Source: Paenibacillus lutimineralis (lineage in GTDB: Bacteria > Bacillota > Bacilli > Paenibacillales > Paenibacillaceae). Taken from it: 64,000 bases of DNA. The notes under the pieces are model-generated. The model did no database searches. It had not been told where the DNA came from and worked only from the letters and a program-made list of their open reading frames with translations. The stretch covers positions 3,137,501 through 3,201,500 of the forward strand of contig NZ_CP034346.1 in the NCBI RefSeq assembly GCF_003991425.1, written 5' to 3'. The number at the start of each line of letters is the position of its first letter. The first letter of the stretch is position 1. The translations under genes and the position numbers were made by a program. Of the stretch, positions 44,415 to 54,114 are shown piece after piece.

Positions 44415-45164
44415 TTGCGTTATGACATTGAGATTGCTTGCACATCTTATCTGACACTTCACGAACAAAAACAGCGGATCAAGTCGTTTTTGATAGAGTA
44501 TGTTGGCACAGTGCACTTTTCTCTTATTGAGACAGGTTCATCTATAACAGCCGTACAAGAGGAAACCGTTTTTTTCGAATGGGTTAATGCAGGCAGACCA
44601 GACCGAACAACTAAAGAATTGTTTCTTTTTGAGTGGACGGAACAAGAGAGACGGAGTGGGCATTTCTTATTGAAATGTAGCTTTTTTAACCGTTTGGAAG
44701 ATAACAGCAGACAGAAGCAATTCGAGAAAATCGTCTTGCAAATAAAAGAGCATATGGAACATCCCACTTTGACACTCTATATCACTCAAAAAGATAATCT
44801 CATCGATGTACGGCAATTTCATCGTCGTGGTGATGGGAATATCGGCTACGGCTTGTACCCTTATGCTGAAGATGAGAAGGGGCATTGGCGTGATAATTTG
44901 GGTGTCGGCTTATGGATATATCGCGAGGATTTTCATCTTTTATACGAAGGAATCAAGGAGGTATATCCACTTAAGGGCTTTGAGAATTTTGATCATACCG
45001 CTATGAATTTCATTAGTAAATCGGAATGGAAAGTGATCCTGAACCATTGGTCTATACTAGCAATCAGTAACCCATCCAGCGCTGAATTTATTGATTATGT
45101 AGGTCGATGGGTGGTAGCAACGCTAGAGCATGTGGATGAAATTGCTATCGAAGGGAATTTGTAA
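44415..45164 (+). CDS. Hypothetical protein
   Basis: 249 residues. TTG 44415 has GGGAGGGAG upstream; the frame also opens at 44349. Mixed alpha/beta composition with YDIEIACTSYLTLHEQKQRI near the start and a central ITQKDNLIDVRQFHRRGDGN. No family recognised. It starts the run of immunity-like genes and may be one itself; that is inference from context. Confidence 0.5.
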   Translation: MRYDIEIACTSYLTLHEQKQRIKSFLIEYVGTVHFSLIETGSSITAVQEETVFFEWVNAGRPDRTTKELFLFEWTEQERRSGHFLLKCSFFNRLEDNSRQKQFEKIVLQIKEHMEHPTLTLYITQKDNLIDVRQFHRRGDGNIGYGLYPYAEDEKGHWRDNLGVGLWIYREDFHLLYEGIKEVYPLKGFENFDHTAMNFISKSEWKVILNHWSILAISNPSSAEFIDYVGRWVVATLEHVDEIAIEGNL

Positions 45165-45278
45165 TTTGCTGATGCAAAGGAGATAGAGGCGCTGGATGTT
45201 GGGAACTGATTCCGGTGTTTTTTATGTGACACAATAAGTAGAAAGGTAGAAGTTGGCAATTAGGAACGGAGGGAAAGC

Positions 45279-46121
45279 TTGCTTAAGTGGAATAGCGATG
45301 TATGGGGAAAGCTGACAGGACCGTACAGTTCTGCAGAAAACGTATCTGTGTTATTGCAGCAGCTAATGCGGCATTATAGTCAGGAGATTTTTGATGAAAT
45401 CTTCGAAGAGTACTTGTACCATCAAAATACGATATATACGGCTACATATGCAGCGATGCCATTTTTGGCACAAATAGCATGTTCCACATCTGATGCTGAA
45501 GTGCGCAAAGAGCTGTTTGTCAATTGCGGTATAATCGAGGCAAGCCGTGATGGGCACGATGAGGAGCCATTTCCAGAATCTTGGTCTGAACTGGCTGAAG
45601 ATGTAGGCAGCTCTGTCTGTTCTGGATTGTATCGCGAATATGTAGAGGCCATTGAGAAACTCAAGGCGCTTACAGAGGAAGTATTCACCTATACAGCCCG
45701 TCATTCCATCGATGAGACGGAGAAACGTTTTATTCTTGTTGCGGATGCCGCTTATCGAGGTTCGTATATGCTTGCCGATATGTTGATGACTTTTATTAAC
45801 GGTGATGAGTATGTGGCCGTGTGTCCGGCCTGCGAAAATGATATATTCATCTGGCCTCATGAAGATAATTCTGTAGAAATCGAAATACTTCAAGCCTATG
45901 AACAAGATCCCGTCTTTCACACTGATCAGGAATCCCATGTGATCGTCCCGGTCACGTCATTTGCAGATGAAGAAATACGAACATTAGTGGAGCGGGCGGA
46001 AGCGATCGGGGAGCAAACATTGGTTAGGCATCTGTATTATTTAGCAGGGGAAACATTTTGTCCATCCTGCCGTGAGAAAATTTCCGTATGGCCGTCTTTA
46101 CTTAGCACATTTTCAAAGTAG
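45279..46121 (+). CDS. Hypothetical protein with paired CxxC zinc motifs, HEAT-like, immunity-type
   Basis: 280 residues starting at TTG 45279 or nearby with GGAGGG upstream. A helical N-terminal part (residues 20-170, e.g. NTIYTATYAAMPFLAQIACS) looks HEAT-like. Two CPxC motifs (VCPACENDIFIWP, FCPSCREKISVWP) would bind one zinc. Proteins of this type are common in Paenibacillus genomes beside SMI1/KNR4 and Imm genes. No enzymatic motif is seen. Confidence 0.55.
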   Translation: MLKWNSDVWGKLTGPYSSAENVSVLLQQLMRHYSQEIFDEIFEEYLYHQNTIYTATYAAMPFLAQIACSTSDAEVRKELFVNCGIIEASRDGHDEEPFPESWSELAEDVGSSVCSGLYREYVEAIEKLKALTEEVFTYTARHSIDETEKRFILVADAAYRGSYMLADMLMTFINGDEYVAVCPACENDIFIWPHEDNSVEIEILQAYEQDPVFHTDQESHVIVPVTSFADEEIRTLVERAEAIGEQTLVRHLYYLAGETFCPSCREKISVWPSLLSTFSK

Positions 46122-46178
46122 AGCGCAAGTTATAAGTGAGCGAATCCCTTTTTATGTTACTGAAAGTAGGTCTTTCAA

Positions 46179-46559
46179 ATGTATGCTAATGATTTTAACG
46201 GAGAAATTGTAGTAAATACAGAATCGCAGGTAGCTGAGTTTATTCAAAATCGTCCAGCATTTAATGCCAATCAGTTTATTTTTACCTTTGAAGAAAGTGG
46301 TATCTCTCAATTATGTGCTTTTGTTCGAAATGATTATTGTGTGTTGTATTTTTTAGATTCTGAACACAAGGGAACTTTTGCTTCTCACGGTGACGACAAT
46401 ATTAGGGACGAAACGATTACCTTTTACGAAAATGTTCTCGGCGGAGAAGTAGTTATAGCAAGTGCAATGGTTATTACAGTCGAACAAATGAATGATGCGT
46501 GCACAGAATTTTTCAAGACGAAAACTCGTCCAACATGTATTAAATGGATCGAATTGTAG
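46179..46559 (+). CDS. Imm1 family immunity protein
   Basis: 126 residues with the Imm1 pattern: CVLYFLDSEHKGTFASHGDD, a hydrophobic EVVIASAMVITVEQM and the closing CTEFFKTKTRPTCIKWIEL, in which the RPxxIxW ending is characteristic. Imm1 proteins neutralise nuclease or deaminase toxins of contact-dependent or WXG/LXG toxin systems. No toxin gene is in the window, so it is an orphan. ATG 46179 with AAAGTAGG some distance upstream. Confidence 0.75.
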   Translation: MYANDFNGEIVVNTESQVAEFIQNRPAFNANQFIFTFEESGISQLCAFVRNDYCVLYFLDSEHKGTFASHGDDNIRDETITFYENVLGGEVVIASAMVITVEQMNDACTEFFKTKTRPTCIKWIEL

Positions 46560-46589
46560 TTTGTTAGTATATCGCTTTAACGTTGTAGG

Positions 46590-46841
46590 ATGGGAGGACC
46601 GGTCCCATTAAGTATCCTTAAGATAGCTTTCGGGCTGTGCCTTTACGTCAAGCTAGCGAACGGCAACGTGACAGTATCTGCTCCACTCTCAATGAGCGAC
46701 GAGGCGATAGAGCGGTTTGTGTGGACCAAAGTCAGTTGGATAAAGAAGCAGACTACGAATGTTCTACGCGTACTGAACGCTGCACTTGTACGTGGCGTAA
46801 CCGTGGTGGGTAAGCGCTTCAAGCTTGAAAAATTGAAATAA
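46590..46841 (+). pseudogene. YgjP-like metallopeptidase (DUF45), N-terminal remnant
   Basis: 82 codons in which LYVKLANGNVTVSAPLSMSD and IERFVWTKVSWIKKQT match the N-terminal part of YgjP/DUF45 zinc peptidases. The HExxH part and the rest are missing. It ends only 12 bases before the next gene. Confidence 0.6.
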
Positions 46842-46853
46842 GGAAGTGGCGAA

Positions 46854-48218
46854 ATGTCAAAAGAATTGTTGGACAAGCTGCAAAGCTGGTATGACGATGA
46901 TCAGCATGACAAAATTGTTGAAGCGATCGAGCAACTACCTGAATCGGAGCGGGACTACGAATTGGTGGGCCACTATGGCCGAGCGCTTAACAACTTGGGG
47001 CGCTACACGGAAGCTTTGCAACAGCTGCTGTCGGTAGAACAGCAAGGAAGACAGGATGCGACATGGAACTGGCGCATCGGCTATTCTTATTTCTACATGC
47101 ATCAATGGGAAAAGGCGCTGTCCGCATTCGAGCAGTTCGATCGTCTGGAGCCTGGCGATGCAGATGTGGATAAGTACATAGAGGCTTGCCACGATATTAT
47201 GGAGAGACAATCCGTGGCGATCAGGGAGATTACTCGTGTGCCTTTTCGCGAGCGCGACTTCAGTCAGTTCTGGGAGATGAGCGATTATGCGGACAAGAGT
47301 TATGTAGAGGCGCCGCCTACTGCCGAGATGATTGCTTCTATAGAAGAGGAGCTTGGGTACAAGCTTCCGGCAGATTATATTTGGCTGATGCAGCAACAGA
47401 ATGGCGGCGTACCGGTCAATACTTGTTTTCCGACTGCCGTCTCGACCTCCTGGGCGGAGGATCATGTAGCCATTACGGGCATGATGGGGATCGGGCGCGA
47501 GAAAGCTTATAGTCTGGGCGGCAGTTTGGGCAGCAATTTTATGCAGGAAGAATGGGGCTATCCGGACATTGGGGTTGTCCTGTGCGATTGCCCGTCGGCA
47601 GGGCATGATGTCATTATGCTGGATTATCGCGCATGCGGCCGGGACGGTGAGCCTGCAGTTGTACATGTGGATCAAGAGGCTGGTTATTGGGTTACCTTCC
47701 TTGCGCCTAACTTTGCAACCTTTATCGCAGGACTGGTCAATGAGGAAGTATTCGACACCTCGGAGCAGGACAAGCTCGATGATTTGGACAAGGTGGAGTA
47801 TGCGCAATTCTCATCTTTATTGCAATCTTTATGCGAGAACGCCGACGGAATAGATCGGATTGAAGCGGTCATTCGCAATATTTGTACCCAGATCGTAGAG
47901 GACAAAGGCTATTTTGCTTTTCATGCGGACGAGTTGTCCATGCTGATGTATGATATCCAGTTCTGGTTGTACGCCGGGGCAAACCCGGGAGTGACGCGAG
48001 CGCAGTATTTGGCGGAGTACGAAAAGATGATCGCCTTTGCGCAAGGCTTTAGCACCGGAGGATACGCGCCAGATTTTGTTTCCAGTTGGCTGGATGAACG
48101 GATCAAGCAGGGAGATATCGTAAACAAGGGAGGCGTGTTGAGCTTTACGGCGGCTGCAACAGAGCGGTTAGTGGGTAAGCTGATAGCGATCGAATCCGGC
48201 TTGGGTGATGAAGGGTGA
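46854..48218 (+). CDS. TPR plus SMI1/KNR4 (SUKH) domain immunity-like protein
   Basis: 454 residues. Residues 1-115 form three TPR-like helical hairpins (GHYGRALNNLGRYTEALQQL, WRIGYSYFYMHQWEKALSAF). Residues about 150-300 carry an SMI1/KNR4 (SUKH) domain: ASIEEELGYKLPADYIWLMQ, QNGGVPV, and DCPSAGHDVIMLDYRACG. The C-terminal 130 residues are helical. SUKH proteins are immunity proteins to many nuclease toxins; the TPR fusion is a known variant. ATG 46854 has AAGGAAG. Markedly GC-richer than its neighbours, which suggests separate acquisition. Confidence 0.85.
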   Translation: MSKELLDKLQSWYDDDQHDKIVEAIEQLPESERDYELVGHYGRALNNLGRYTEALQQLLSVEQQGRQDATWNWRIGYSYFYMHQWEKALSAFEQFDRLEPGDADVDKYIEACHDIMERQSVAIREITRVPFRERDFSQFWEMSDYADKSYVEAPPTAEMIASIEEELGYKLPADYIWLMQQQNGGVPVNTCFPTAVSTSWAEDHVAITGMMGIGREKAYSLGGSLGSNFMQEEWGYPDIGVVLCDCPSAGHDVIMLDYRACGRDGEPAVVHVDQEAGYWVTFLAPNFATFIAGLVNEEVFDTSEQDKLDDLDKVEYAQFSSLLQSLCENADGIDRIEAVIRNICTQIVEDKGYFAFHADELSMLMYDIQFWLYAGANPGVTRAQYLAEYEKMIAFAQGFSTGGYAPDFVSSWLDERIKQGDIVNKGGVLSFTAAATERLVGKLIAIESGLGDEG

Positions 48219-48626
48219 GTAACTACACAAGTTCTACTATAGTCATTACTATGCACAACAAAAATCGAAAAATATAACGGTTAGCTCAGAAGTAACTTGA
48301 ATCAAATCCGAGAGCGAGATCAATTAATGGTCAAATCACAAGAATCAGTTACGCTTTAAAAATTTTCTCAAATAACTGGGAATGGGACATGATAAAGCAG
48401 CTATCGAGTCCAGTCATCTCAGTATTAGCAATGAGATAAAGGAAAAAGCGAAGAAGACGAGCGTGTCATTACGGCATCACGAATCTCGTTGTCACGGATG
48501 GAAGTGCCGACGGCTGAATATTCTCTCAGCAGGAATTAACATAATTGAGTGGAATGTTACAGGAAGACGAAGTTGAACAAGAAGTCTAACAAACGCAGCT
48601 CGTAATCATGGAGAAGGAGGAGAAAC
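48219..48626. other. Intergenic region, no gene seen
   Basis: No supported reading frame. The sequence looks like degraded coding DNA without a recognisable family, ending in the GAAGGAGGAG site of the next gene. Confidence 0.45.
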
Positions 48627-49412
48627 ATGGAAGAGCATAACAACCTTATCGTTAAAGAATTCAAGAAACAAGCGAAGGACTTTTCAAATCAGACATTATC
48701 GATGAACAATCAGGATTACATCAAATGGATGATACGATCTTTACAATTGAATAAACAGATGAAAGTGCTGGATGTTGCAGCTGGGACTGGAATTCTCAGC
48801 CGCGCGATAGCTCCGTACGTAGATCGTGTCGTTTCCGTTGATATATCTGAGGCCATGATTGAAGAAGGGATAACCCAGAACGATTTACAAGGTATCAACA
48901 ATATCGAGTATATACATGGTCACGTTGAACAGCTTCCATTCGAAGAAGATACATTTGATCTGGTCATAAGCAGATTTGCTTTCCACCACTTTCTTAATCC
49001 GCTTCTTGTTCTTACTGAGATGACACGAGTATGCAAGAGCCAGGCAGACGTTGCTGTTATTGATATGATATCCGACGAAGATGAAACGTTGTCTGAGCAA
49101 TATAATTATTATGAGAGATTACGAGATCCTTCCCATACACTTGCACTGACAAAGACACAGTTTATGGATTACTTCAATCAAGCAGGATTGGAAATACAGA
49201 CTGAGGATGTTTTACAGGTACCTGTTAACGTAAATTCATGGCTAACTTTGACGAAAACAGAAGATAAGATTGCACAACATATTAAAACCTCATTACAACA
49301 AGAACTGATATCAAGTAATGAAATGACGGGGATGTTTCCTTTTGTGCAAGGAGATGAGTTGATGTTTAAGCAAACTTGGCTCCAAATCATCGGTAAAAAG
49401 AGAGCAATGTAG
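48627..49412 (+). CDS. Class I SAM-dependent methyltransferase
   Basis: 261 residues of the YcgJ/UbiE-like methyltransferases. Motif I VLDVAAGTGILSRAI, acidic loop VVSVDISEAMIEEG, post-I HVEQLPFEEDTFDLVISRFA and FHHFLNPLLVLTEMTRVCK. ATG 48627 has GAAGGAGGAG. The substrate cannot be read. Single gene. Confidence 0.9.
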   Translation: MEEHNNLIVKEFKKQAKDFSNQTLSMNNQDYIKWMIRSLQLNKQMKVLDVAAGTGILSRAIAPYVDRVVSVDISEAMIEEGITQNDLQGINNIEYIHGHVEQLPFEEDTFDLVISRFAFHHFLNPLLVLTEMTRVCKSQADVAVIDMISDEDETLSEQYNYYERLRDPSHTLALTKTQFMDYFNQAGLEIQTEDVLQVPVNVNSWLTLTKTEDKIAQHIKTSLQQELISSNEMTGMFPFVQGDELMFKQTWLQIIGKKRAM

Positions 49413-49588
49413 AGACAGTCACAGTTTCAGTTGATGAGAATGGGTTAGAGATGAATGGAGTCCCCGGGTTTATTCATTGAACCCGTTTGACACTTGATCG
49501 TGCTCTTTCAACCATTCACTCAGGTTGTGCAGATCATCTGAGGTTATATTTTTAGCTTGTACAGCAAACGTTGATGGAGGCAGGGAAA

Positions 49589-50370
49589 ATGTTTCGAAAG
49601 CTAACGCCAATAGAGATGAAGGCAATCTTGAGTTCGATAAATAGGGAACAGCATTTTCAATACTATTCATACCTTACTTTCCGTAAACAAAATACGGTGC
49701 ATTATGGACAGTATACAAACCAGGGCGAGTTGCTTGGAGTATTAGCCTTTTTAAAAGGGCTTCCATTTTGCGCCTTTTCTGTATTTCCCGTGCAGAAGTC
49801 ATTTTGTTTTCGGTTAATGCTGTCGTTCATGAACGAACAACTGAATTTACCTAACGATACCGTCGGTAACGTTATTGTTAATGAAGAAGAAATGGAAGCT
49901 CTCGCTTCTCAGCTTGAGTTTCACAAGTCTCCGAAAAAGTTGCTTCTAATGAAACATATCCATAAGAAAGCGCTGCCTCCGGTGGATAAACGCATCTTAC
50001 ACTTGGGGCCACCTTATTTTGAGCTTATTGAGTCGAAAATGGCCGATCTGGGTACAATTGCTTTTACAAAAGAAGAATTACGGTACCCATTCTATGGAGT
50101 GATGGAACAAGATGAGCTGATTGCGGTAGGTGGATACCATATTTATAGTGAGGATTATGTTGAACTGGGAAATATCGGGACAGACGTCGCATGGAGAAGA
50201 CAAGGCTATGGAAAAAAGATCTGTGCAGAGCTAACTCGATGGGGAGAACGATAACACCAAATGTTTATCTGAATGTCCTAGAGGAGAATGTAGGGGCAAT
50301 CCGTCTATATCAGTCGATTGGTTACGAAATCATTTGTAAACAGTATATGGTTGAATTTGTTATTGATTGA
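49589..50370 (+). pseudogene. GNAT acetyltransferase, frameshifted near the C terminus
   Basis: ATG 49589 with GGAGG at eight bases. The protein has an N-terminal non-catalytic half and a C-terminal GNAT domain: LGNIGTDVAWRRQGYGKKIC is the acetyl-CoA loop. The frame stops at 50252-50254 (WGER-stop), and one base over continues TPNVYLNVLEENVGAIRLYQ and SIGYEII to 50370, the normal GNAT ending. One missing A restores it. Confidence 0.8.
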
Positions 50371-50544
50371 GTTTATTTCTCTAGTTGCCGATTACAATCG
50401 TTTTGGAGTTTTCTTAATACAACACAAAATAGCAACTTAGAGCAAAACTATACGCTAAACCAGTGATACAGTGGCTTTAGCGTATTTTTTCGGATTAAGA
50501 TGTTGGCGGTATCCCTTCTAAATTCATATGACGGGAGTATAATA

Positions 50545-51102
50545 ATGATCGAAATAAGAAAACACCTTAATTTTATTAAAGAAGTTGAAGGTTTGAAGTC
50601 TGTCACAAGGACGGCTTGGATGCAATCAGGACGCCAAGAGAGCACGGCTGAACATTCATGGAGATTAGCGCTTTTCGCAGCAATCACAGCCAAACAATTT
50701 CCAGAATTAGATTACGAAAAAGTATTATTTATGAGCTTAATCCATGATCTTGGGGAACGTTATAGTGGAGACCAATCCGCAGTATTATTGCCAGATAAAA
50801 CTGAAAAAGAAAAAGAAGAAAAGATGGCAGTTAAAAAGTTAGCAAGTTTTTTACCGTTAATAGAAGGTAATCAATTAATTGCAGTGTGGAATGAATACGA
50901 GGAGGGTGTAACGAAAGAAGCGCTTTTCGTTAAAGCACTTGATAAGGCTGAGACCATAATACAGCATAATCAGGGGGAAAACCCTCCCGACTTCGACTAT
51001 GAATTTAATCTCACCTATGGCTTAAAACATTTTGAACAGGAAGCTTTCTTAAAAAGTTTAAGAGTAGAATTGGATAGAGAGACAAGAAACAAATTAGATT
51101 AA
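50545..51102 (+). CDS. HD-domain phosphohydrolase (YfbR-like)
   Basis: 185 residues. HD-domain ligands: STAEHSWRLAL (His), LIHDLGERYSGD (His-Asp) and a C-terminal Asp in ALDKAETI. This matches 5'-deoxynucleotidase-type HD hydrolases that dephosphorylate dNMPs with a divalent metal. ATG 50545 has GGGAG upstream; the frame also opens at 50500. A hairpin terminator is 140 bases downstream. Confidence 0.85.
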   Translation: MIEIRKHLNFIKEVEGLKSVTRTAWMQSGRQESTAEHSWRLALFAAITAKQFPELDYEKVLFMSLIHDLGERYSGDQSAVLLPDKTEKEKEEKMAVKKLASFLPLIEGNQLIAVWNEYEEGVTKEALFVKALDKAETIIQHNQGENPPDFDYEFNLTYGLKHFEQEAFLKSLRVELDRETRNKLD

Positions 51103-51242
51103 AGAACCCTTCAATTAATGCTAAAAACTAAATTACAGTAAGATGAGATATACTTCAAGTTATCCCTTCAGAAATATATAAGTTTATACTACTAGGTATC
51201 TCAATGATTAATTGAGTAAAAGAATATTAATAGTGAAGAATT

Positions 51243-51280
51243 AAAGCCGATGATTCCTTAGTGTAGGAAGAATTGGCTTT
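51243..51280 (+). terminator. Hairpin, probable terminator
   Basis: AAAGCCGATGATTCCT pairs with AGGAAGAATTGGCTTT. The rest of 51103-51581 has no supported gene. Confidence 0.5.
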
Positions 51281-51581
51281 ACTCATGCAAAAATTTACTT
51301 AGCGTATAATATCCGCGTTTTGTCGGTAGGACCCCAGGAATGAATTTTCTCAAACCACTGATTTTTGGCTTAGTTCAATCTATCAAGGATTTGACACCTT
51401 ACATTTCGGAAGATTTTATTATTCAAGAGCGGTGAACTAGATTCTGAACCAGGACAGCTCACTACTAGACCAAACGACGCTGCGTGAAGTTGTCCAATTA
51501 AGCAACCAATTGGCGGTGCGGTGGGATGGTGTTTGTAAACTGCTTTTAAAATATTACTTGCAGAAAACAGCACTTAAAGCG

Positions 51582-52037
51582 TCAGAGATAATGAGCACGA
51601 AGATATGCTATATCTTCCCTTACTCCTCCATGATAGGTTCGATAAAGCAGTGCCCCCATTGGTGCCCCTAGATCTACTCTGAGTTGTGTATCCTCAGACT
51701 CCCCATTACTGTTCAGAGGGTTATGAATAGTGTGTGTGAATTTTCCAATCAGAACATCCGCTGCACTTTCTTCTAGAAATGCGCGAACTTCGATGTCAAA
51801 GTGTCTTTCATTATCTCCGTTACCTATACCTCTACTATTGAACCAATCGCTTGTATTAGGTTCCAGTTTTGGAGTTTCTCGATGATCTCCATCAACATCC
51901 CGAGTCCAGATTAATCTAAATGTCACGCCCGGAAGATCCAATGTAGCAAAATCAATGTGTGTATCATTCTTTATAGTAAGTTTGTCACGCTTTGTAATTA
52001 TGTCGTCATTTTTTCCATATGCTAAATTGGTATCTAT
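51582..52037 (-). CDS. Hypothetical protein, tandem paralogue lacking a normal start codon
   Basis: About 151 residues, strongly similar to the next gene (52109-52642): both share LDLPGVTFRLIW, DGDHRETPKLEPNTSDWFNS and NDERHFDIEV-type segments. By alignment the start should be at 52037, but the codon there is ATA where the paralogue has ATG, after an intact GGGAGGA site. A TTG at 51941 would give a 119-residue product. It is also shorter at the C terminus. No family recognised; beta-rich composition. Confidence 0.55.
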   Translation of the reverse strand: MDTNLAYGKNDDIITKRDKLTIKNDTHIDFATLDLPGVTFRLIWTRDVDGDHRETPKLEPNTSDWFNSRGIGNGDNERHFDIEVRAFLEESAADVLIGKFTHTIHNPLNSNGESEDTQLRVDLGAPMGALLYRTYHGGVREDIAYLRAHYL

Positions 52038-52108
52038 TAATATCCTCCCTCGTTAACTTTCATGTTCGTCTAGCTCTGCTCATTCTTATAATCGAATTCG
52101 AGATATCT

Positions 52109-52642
52109 TTATAAGCTGTCATCGGATATGTCCTGTAATTTTGGTTGTTCTATATCAGCGCTTAAAGTTGCTGGATGCTCGAAATGAGGGCGAAGGTAGC
52201 CGATTACCTCAGTAAGATCATCCGTGTGATTATATGGTCTAAAGTACCGAAAAAGAAGAGGTCCTTCTGTTGCATTTATATTTACTCTAAGTTGTGTTTC
52301 TTCATTTTCACCATTACTGCCAGGGGGGTTAATAACAGTGTGCGTGAATTTTCCAATCAGAACATCCGCTGCACCTTCTTCTAGAAATGCACGAACTTCG
52401 ATGTCAAAGTGTCTTTCATTATCTCCGTTACCTATACCCCTACTATTGAACCAATCACTTGTATTAGGTTCTAGTTTTGGAGTTTCTCGATGATCTCCAT
52501 CAACATCCCGAGACCAGATTAGCCTAAATGTTACACCAGGAAGATCCATTATAGCATAATCAATGTGTGTATCATTCTTTATAGTTAGCCTGTCACGCTT
52601 CGTAATTACCTCATCGTCTTTACCATAGATTTGATTGGTCAT
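52109..52642 (-). CDS. Hypothetical protein, intact member of tandem pair
   Basis: 177 residues starting MTNQIYGKDDEVITKRDRLT with AAGGGAGGA upstream. Predicted beta-rich (LPGVTFRLIWSRDVDGDHRE, HFDIEVRAFLEEGAADVLIG), cytoplasmic or released without signal peptide. It differs from the neighbour mainly after the RVNI segment, where it has a longer C-terminal tail. No known domain. The DNA of the two genes is mostly identical, indicating recent tandem duplication. Confidence 0.6.
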   Translation of the reverse strand: MTNQIYGKDDEVITKRDRLTIKNDTHIDYAIMDLPGVTFRLIWSRDVDGDHRETPKLEPNTSDWFNSRGIGNGDNERHFDIEVRAFLEEGAADVLIGKFTHTVINPPGSNGENEETQLRVNINATEGPLLFRYFRPYNHTDDLTEVIGYLRPHFEHPATLSADIEQPKLQDISDDSL

Positions 52643-53024
52643 AAAATCCTCCCTTGTTAATAAAGTGTTTCTACCTTAGATAATTCCCGACTTTGAAAAG
52701 ATTTATCCATCTTATTTATCTTTTCAAACATATCAAACGTGTTGCTTACCGAGAAATAGGGGAGGATGTTTGACGCCCACTTTTTCCGGGAGTTGACACT
52801 AAGCGAAACTACCGTACTCTTTGGAACGACAATGAGTAGCGTCTTACAATCACATGTCGTGTATAGGAAGTGGAGGTGAACCACAATAGAGTAATAGACT
52901 TATGTAAATTTAAAAACAACCTGTACAAAGATTAGGCTGCCATGAAGTTCATCGGCAGGAGTAGGCGGGCTTTGTATTGATTGAGATCAACGAAATGTAA
53001 AACGGATGGTGAAGTTAAAAGAGC

Positions 53025-53065
53025 AAAAGCAGCCCATCCTCGGGTGAGGATGAAGCTGCTTTTTC
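53025..53065. terminator. Long hairpin terminator
   Basis: AAAAGCAGC...CATCCTC pairs with GAGGATG..GCTGCTTTT around a GGGT loop. No gene ends nearby on the plus strand, so it may be a leftover. The remainder of 52643-53191 shows no gene. Confidence 0.6.
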
Positions 53066-53191
53066 CATAGCATCGTATCTTTTTTCAGTTTCGAGCCCTA
53101 ACTACCATTAAGCGAGGCTTTCGCAGGGCTCTCCAGATGGAGTCTTAAAGATTTCAAAAATATGGCATTGAGCCCTCTTAATATAATTACA

Positions 53192-53240
53192 TTGACCATA
53201 GTCTAATTAGACTATATAATATTTTTGAGTCTAATTAGAC
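53192..53240 (+). promoter_or_regulatory. Promoter with two palindromic operators (esterase-PadR operon)
   Basis: TTGACC (53192-53197) and TATAAT (53215-53220) are exactly 17 bases apart. The spacer is filled by the palindrome TAGTCTAATTAGACTA (53199-53214), and a second copy, GTCTAATTAGAC, lies at 53229-53240 just after the -10. Binding of a dimer would block RNA polymerase; the PadR protein encoded by the second gene is the likely repressor. Confidence 0.75.
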
Positions 53241-53271
53241 CATAATAGTGATGTAAAGGAATGAAGAGTAA

Positions 53272-54114
53272 ATGATAAAGTCATTTTTAATGCTGGGTCA
53301 GTCTAATATGGCGGGCCGTGGATTTTTGCATGAAGTCGATCCTATCTATAAAGAAAAAATAAAAATGCTGCGCAATGGACAGTGGCAAATGATGACAGAG
53401 CCGATTAATTACGACCGTCCGGTTTCCGGTGTAAGCCTGGCAGCGTCTTTTGCCGATGCATGGTCGAAAGCCAATCCCGATGAAGAAATCGGTTTGATTC
53501 CTTGTGCGGAAGGTGGCAGTTCCTTGAGTGACTGGCATCCGGAAGGCATCCTTTTTCAGCATGCTTTGTCCGAAGCCCGCTTCGCTCAGCGGTCCAGTCA
53601 AATCCAAGGAATCCTTTGGCACCAGGGTGAGAGCGATAGTTATGGTTCACTACATGAAACTTATTACGAGAAATTAACCCTTATCATCGAGATCCTAAGA
53701 AATGAATTGAATCTTAATGAGGTACCTTTGATCATTGGCGGACTTGGTGATTTCCTTGGGATGACCGGTTTTGGACAGCACGCGACAGAGTATCGACAGG
53801 TCAATGAACAATTACAGCGTTTCGCCAATGAACAGCGAAATTGTTATTTTGTAACAGCGGCAGATTTGACTGCGAATCCTGATGGCATTCATTTAGACGC
53901 TGTTTCGCAACGCAAATTCGGCTACCGTTATTTCGAGGCTTTTTCGAAAAAATGTCATGTCCTGGAACCCATCCCAGGAGAGGAGCAATCGCTGGTAATG
54001 AAACGCGACTATTCGACAAAAGAACAGATTTACCTTCATAGCTTGGATTTGGCTTCGGGTAAAATCACGTATGCGGAATTTAATACGAAGATGGCGAAGG
54101 TGATGCAGCCTTGA
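53272..54114 (+). CDS. SGNH-type carbohydrate esterase (sialate O-acetylesterase-like)
   Basis: 280 residues. MLGQSNMAGRG gives the block I Ser in GQSN, the SASA/DUF303 form of the SGNH fold; GILWHQGESD is block III; NPDGIHLDAVSQ is the catalytic Asp-x-x-His block V. No signal peptide, so it acts inside the cell, removing acetyl groups from sugars taken up or made there. ATG 53272 with GGAATGAAG upstream. The stop overlaps the TTG start of the PadR gene. It is an unusual partner for a PadR regulator. Confidence 0.85.
   Translation: MIKSFLMLGQSNMAGRGFLHEVDPIYKEKIKMLRNGQWQMMTEPINYDRPVSGVSLAASFADAWSKANPDEEIGLIPCAEGGSSLSDWHPEGILFQHALSEARFAQRSSQIQGILWHQGESDSYGSLHETYYEKLTLIIEILRNELNLNEVPLIIGGLGDFLGMTGFGQHATEYRQVNEQLQRFANEQRNCYFVTAADLTANPDGIHLDAVSQRKFGYRYFEAFSKKCHVLEPIPGEEQSLVMKRDYSTKEQIYLHSLDLASGKITYAEFNTKMAKVMQP

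Noticed and set aside
46935..47807. 290-codon minus-strand frame opposite the SUKH gene
   Set aside because: Antisense to a clear TPR-SUKH protein; no conserved domain and no ribosome-binding site.
48382..48576. 64-codon frame between the SUKH and methyltransferase genes
   Set aside because: No ribosome-binding site, no family pattern, unusual composition.
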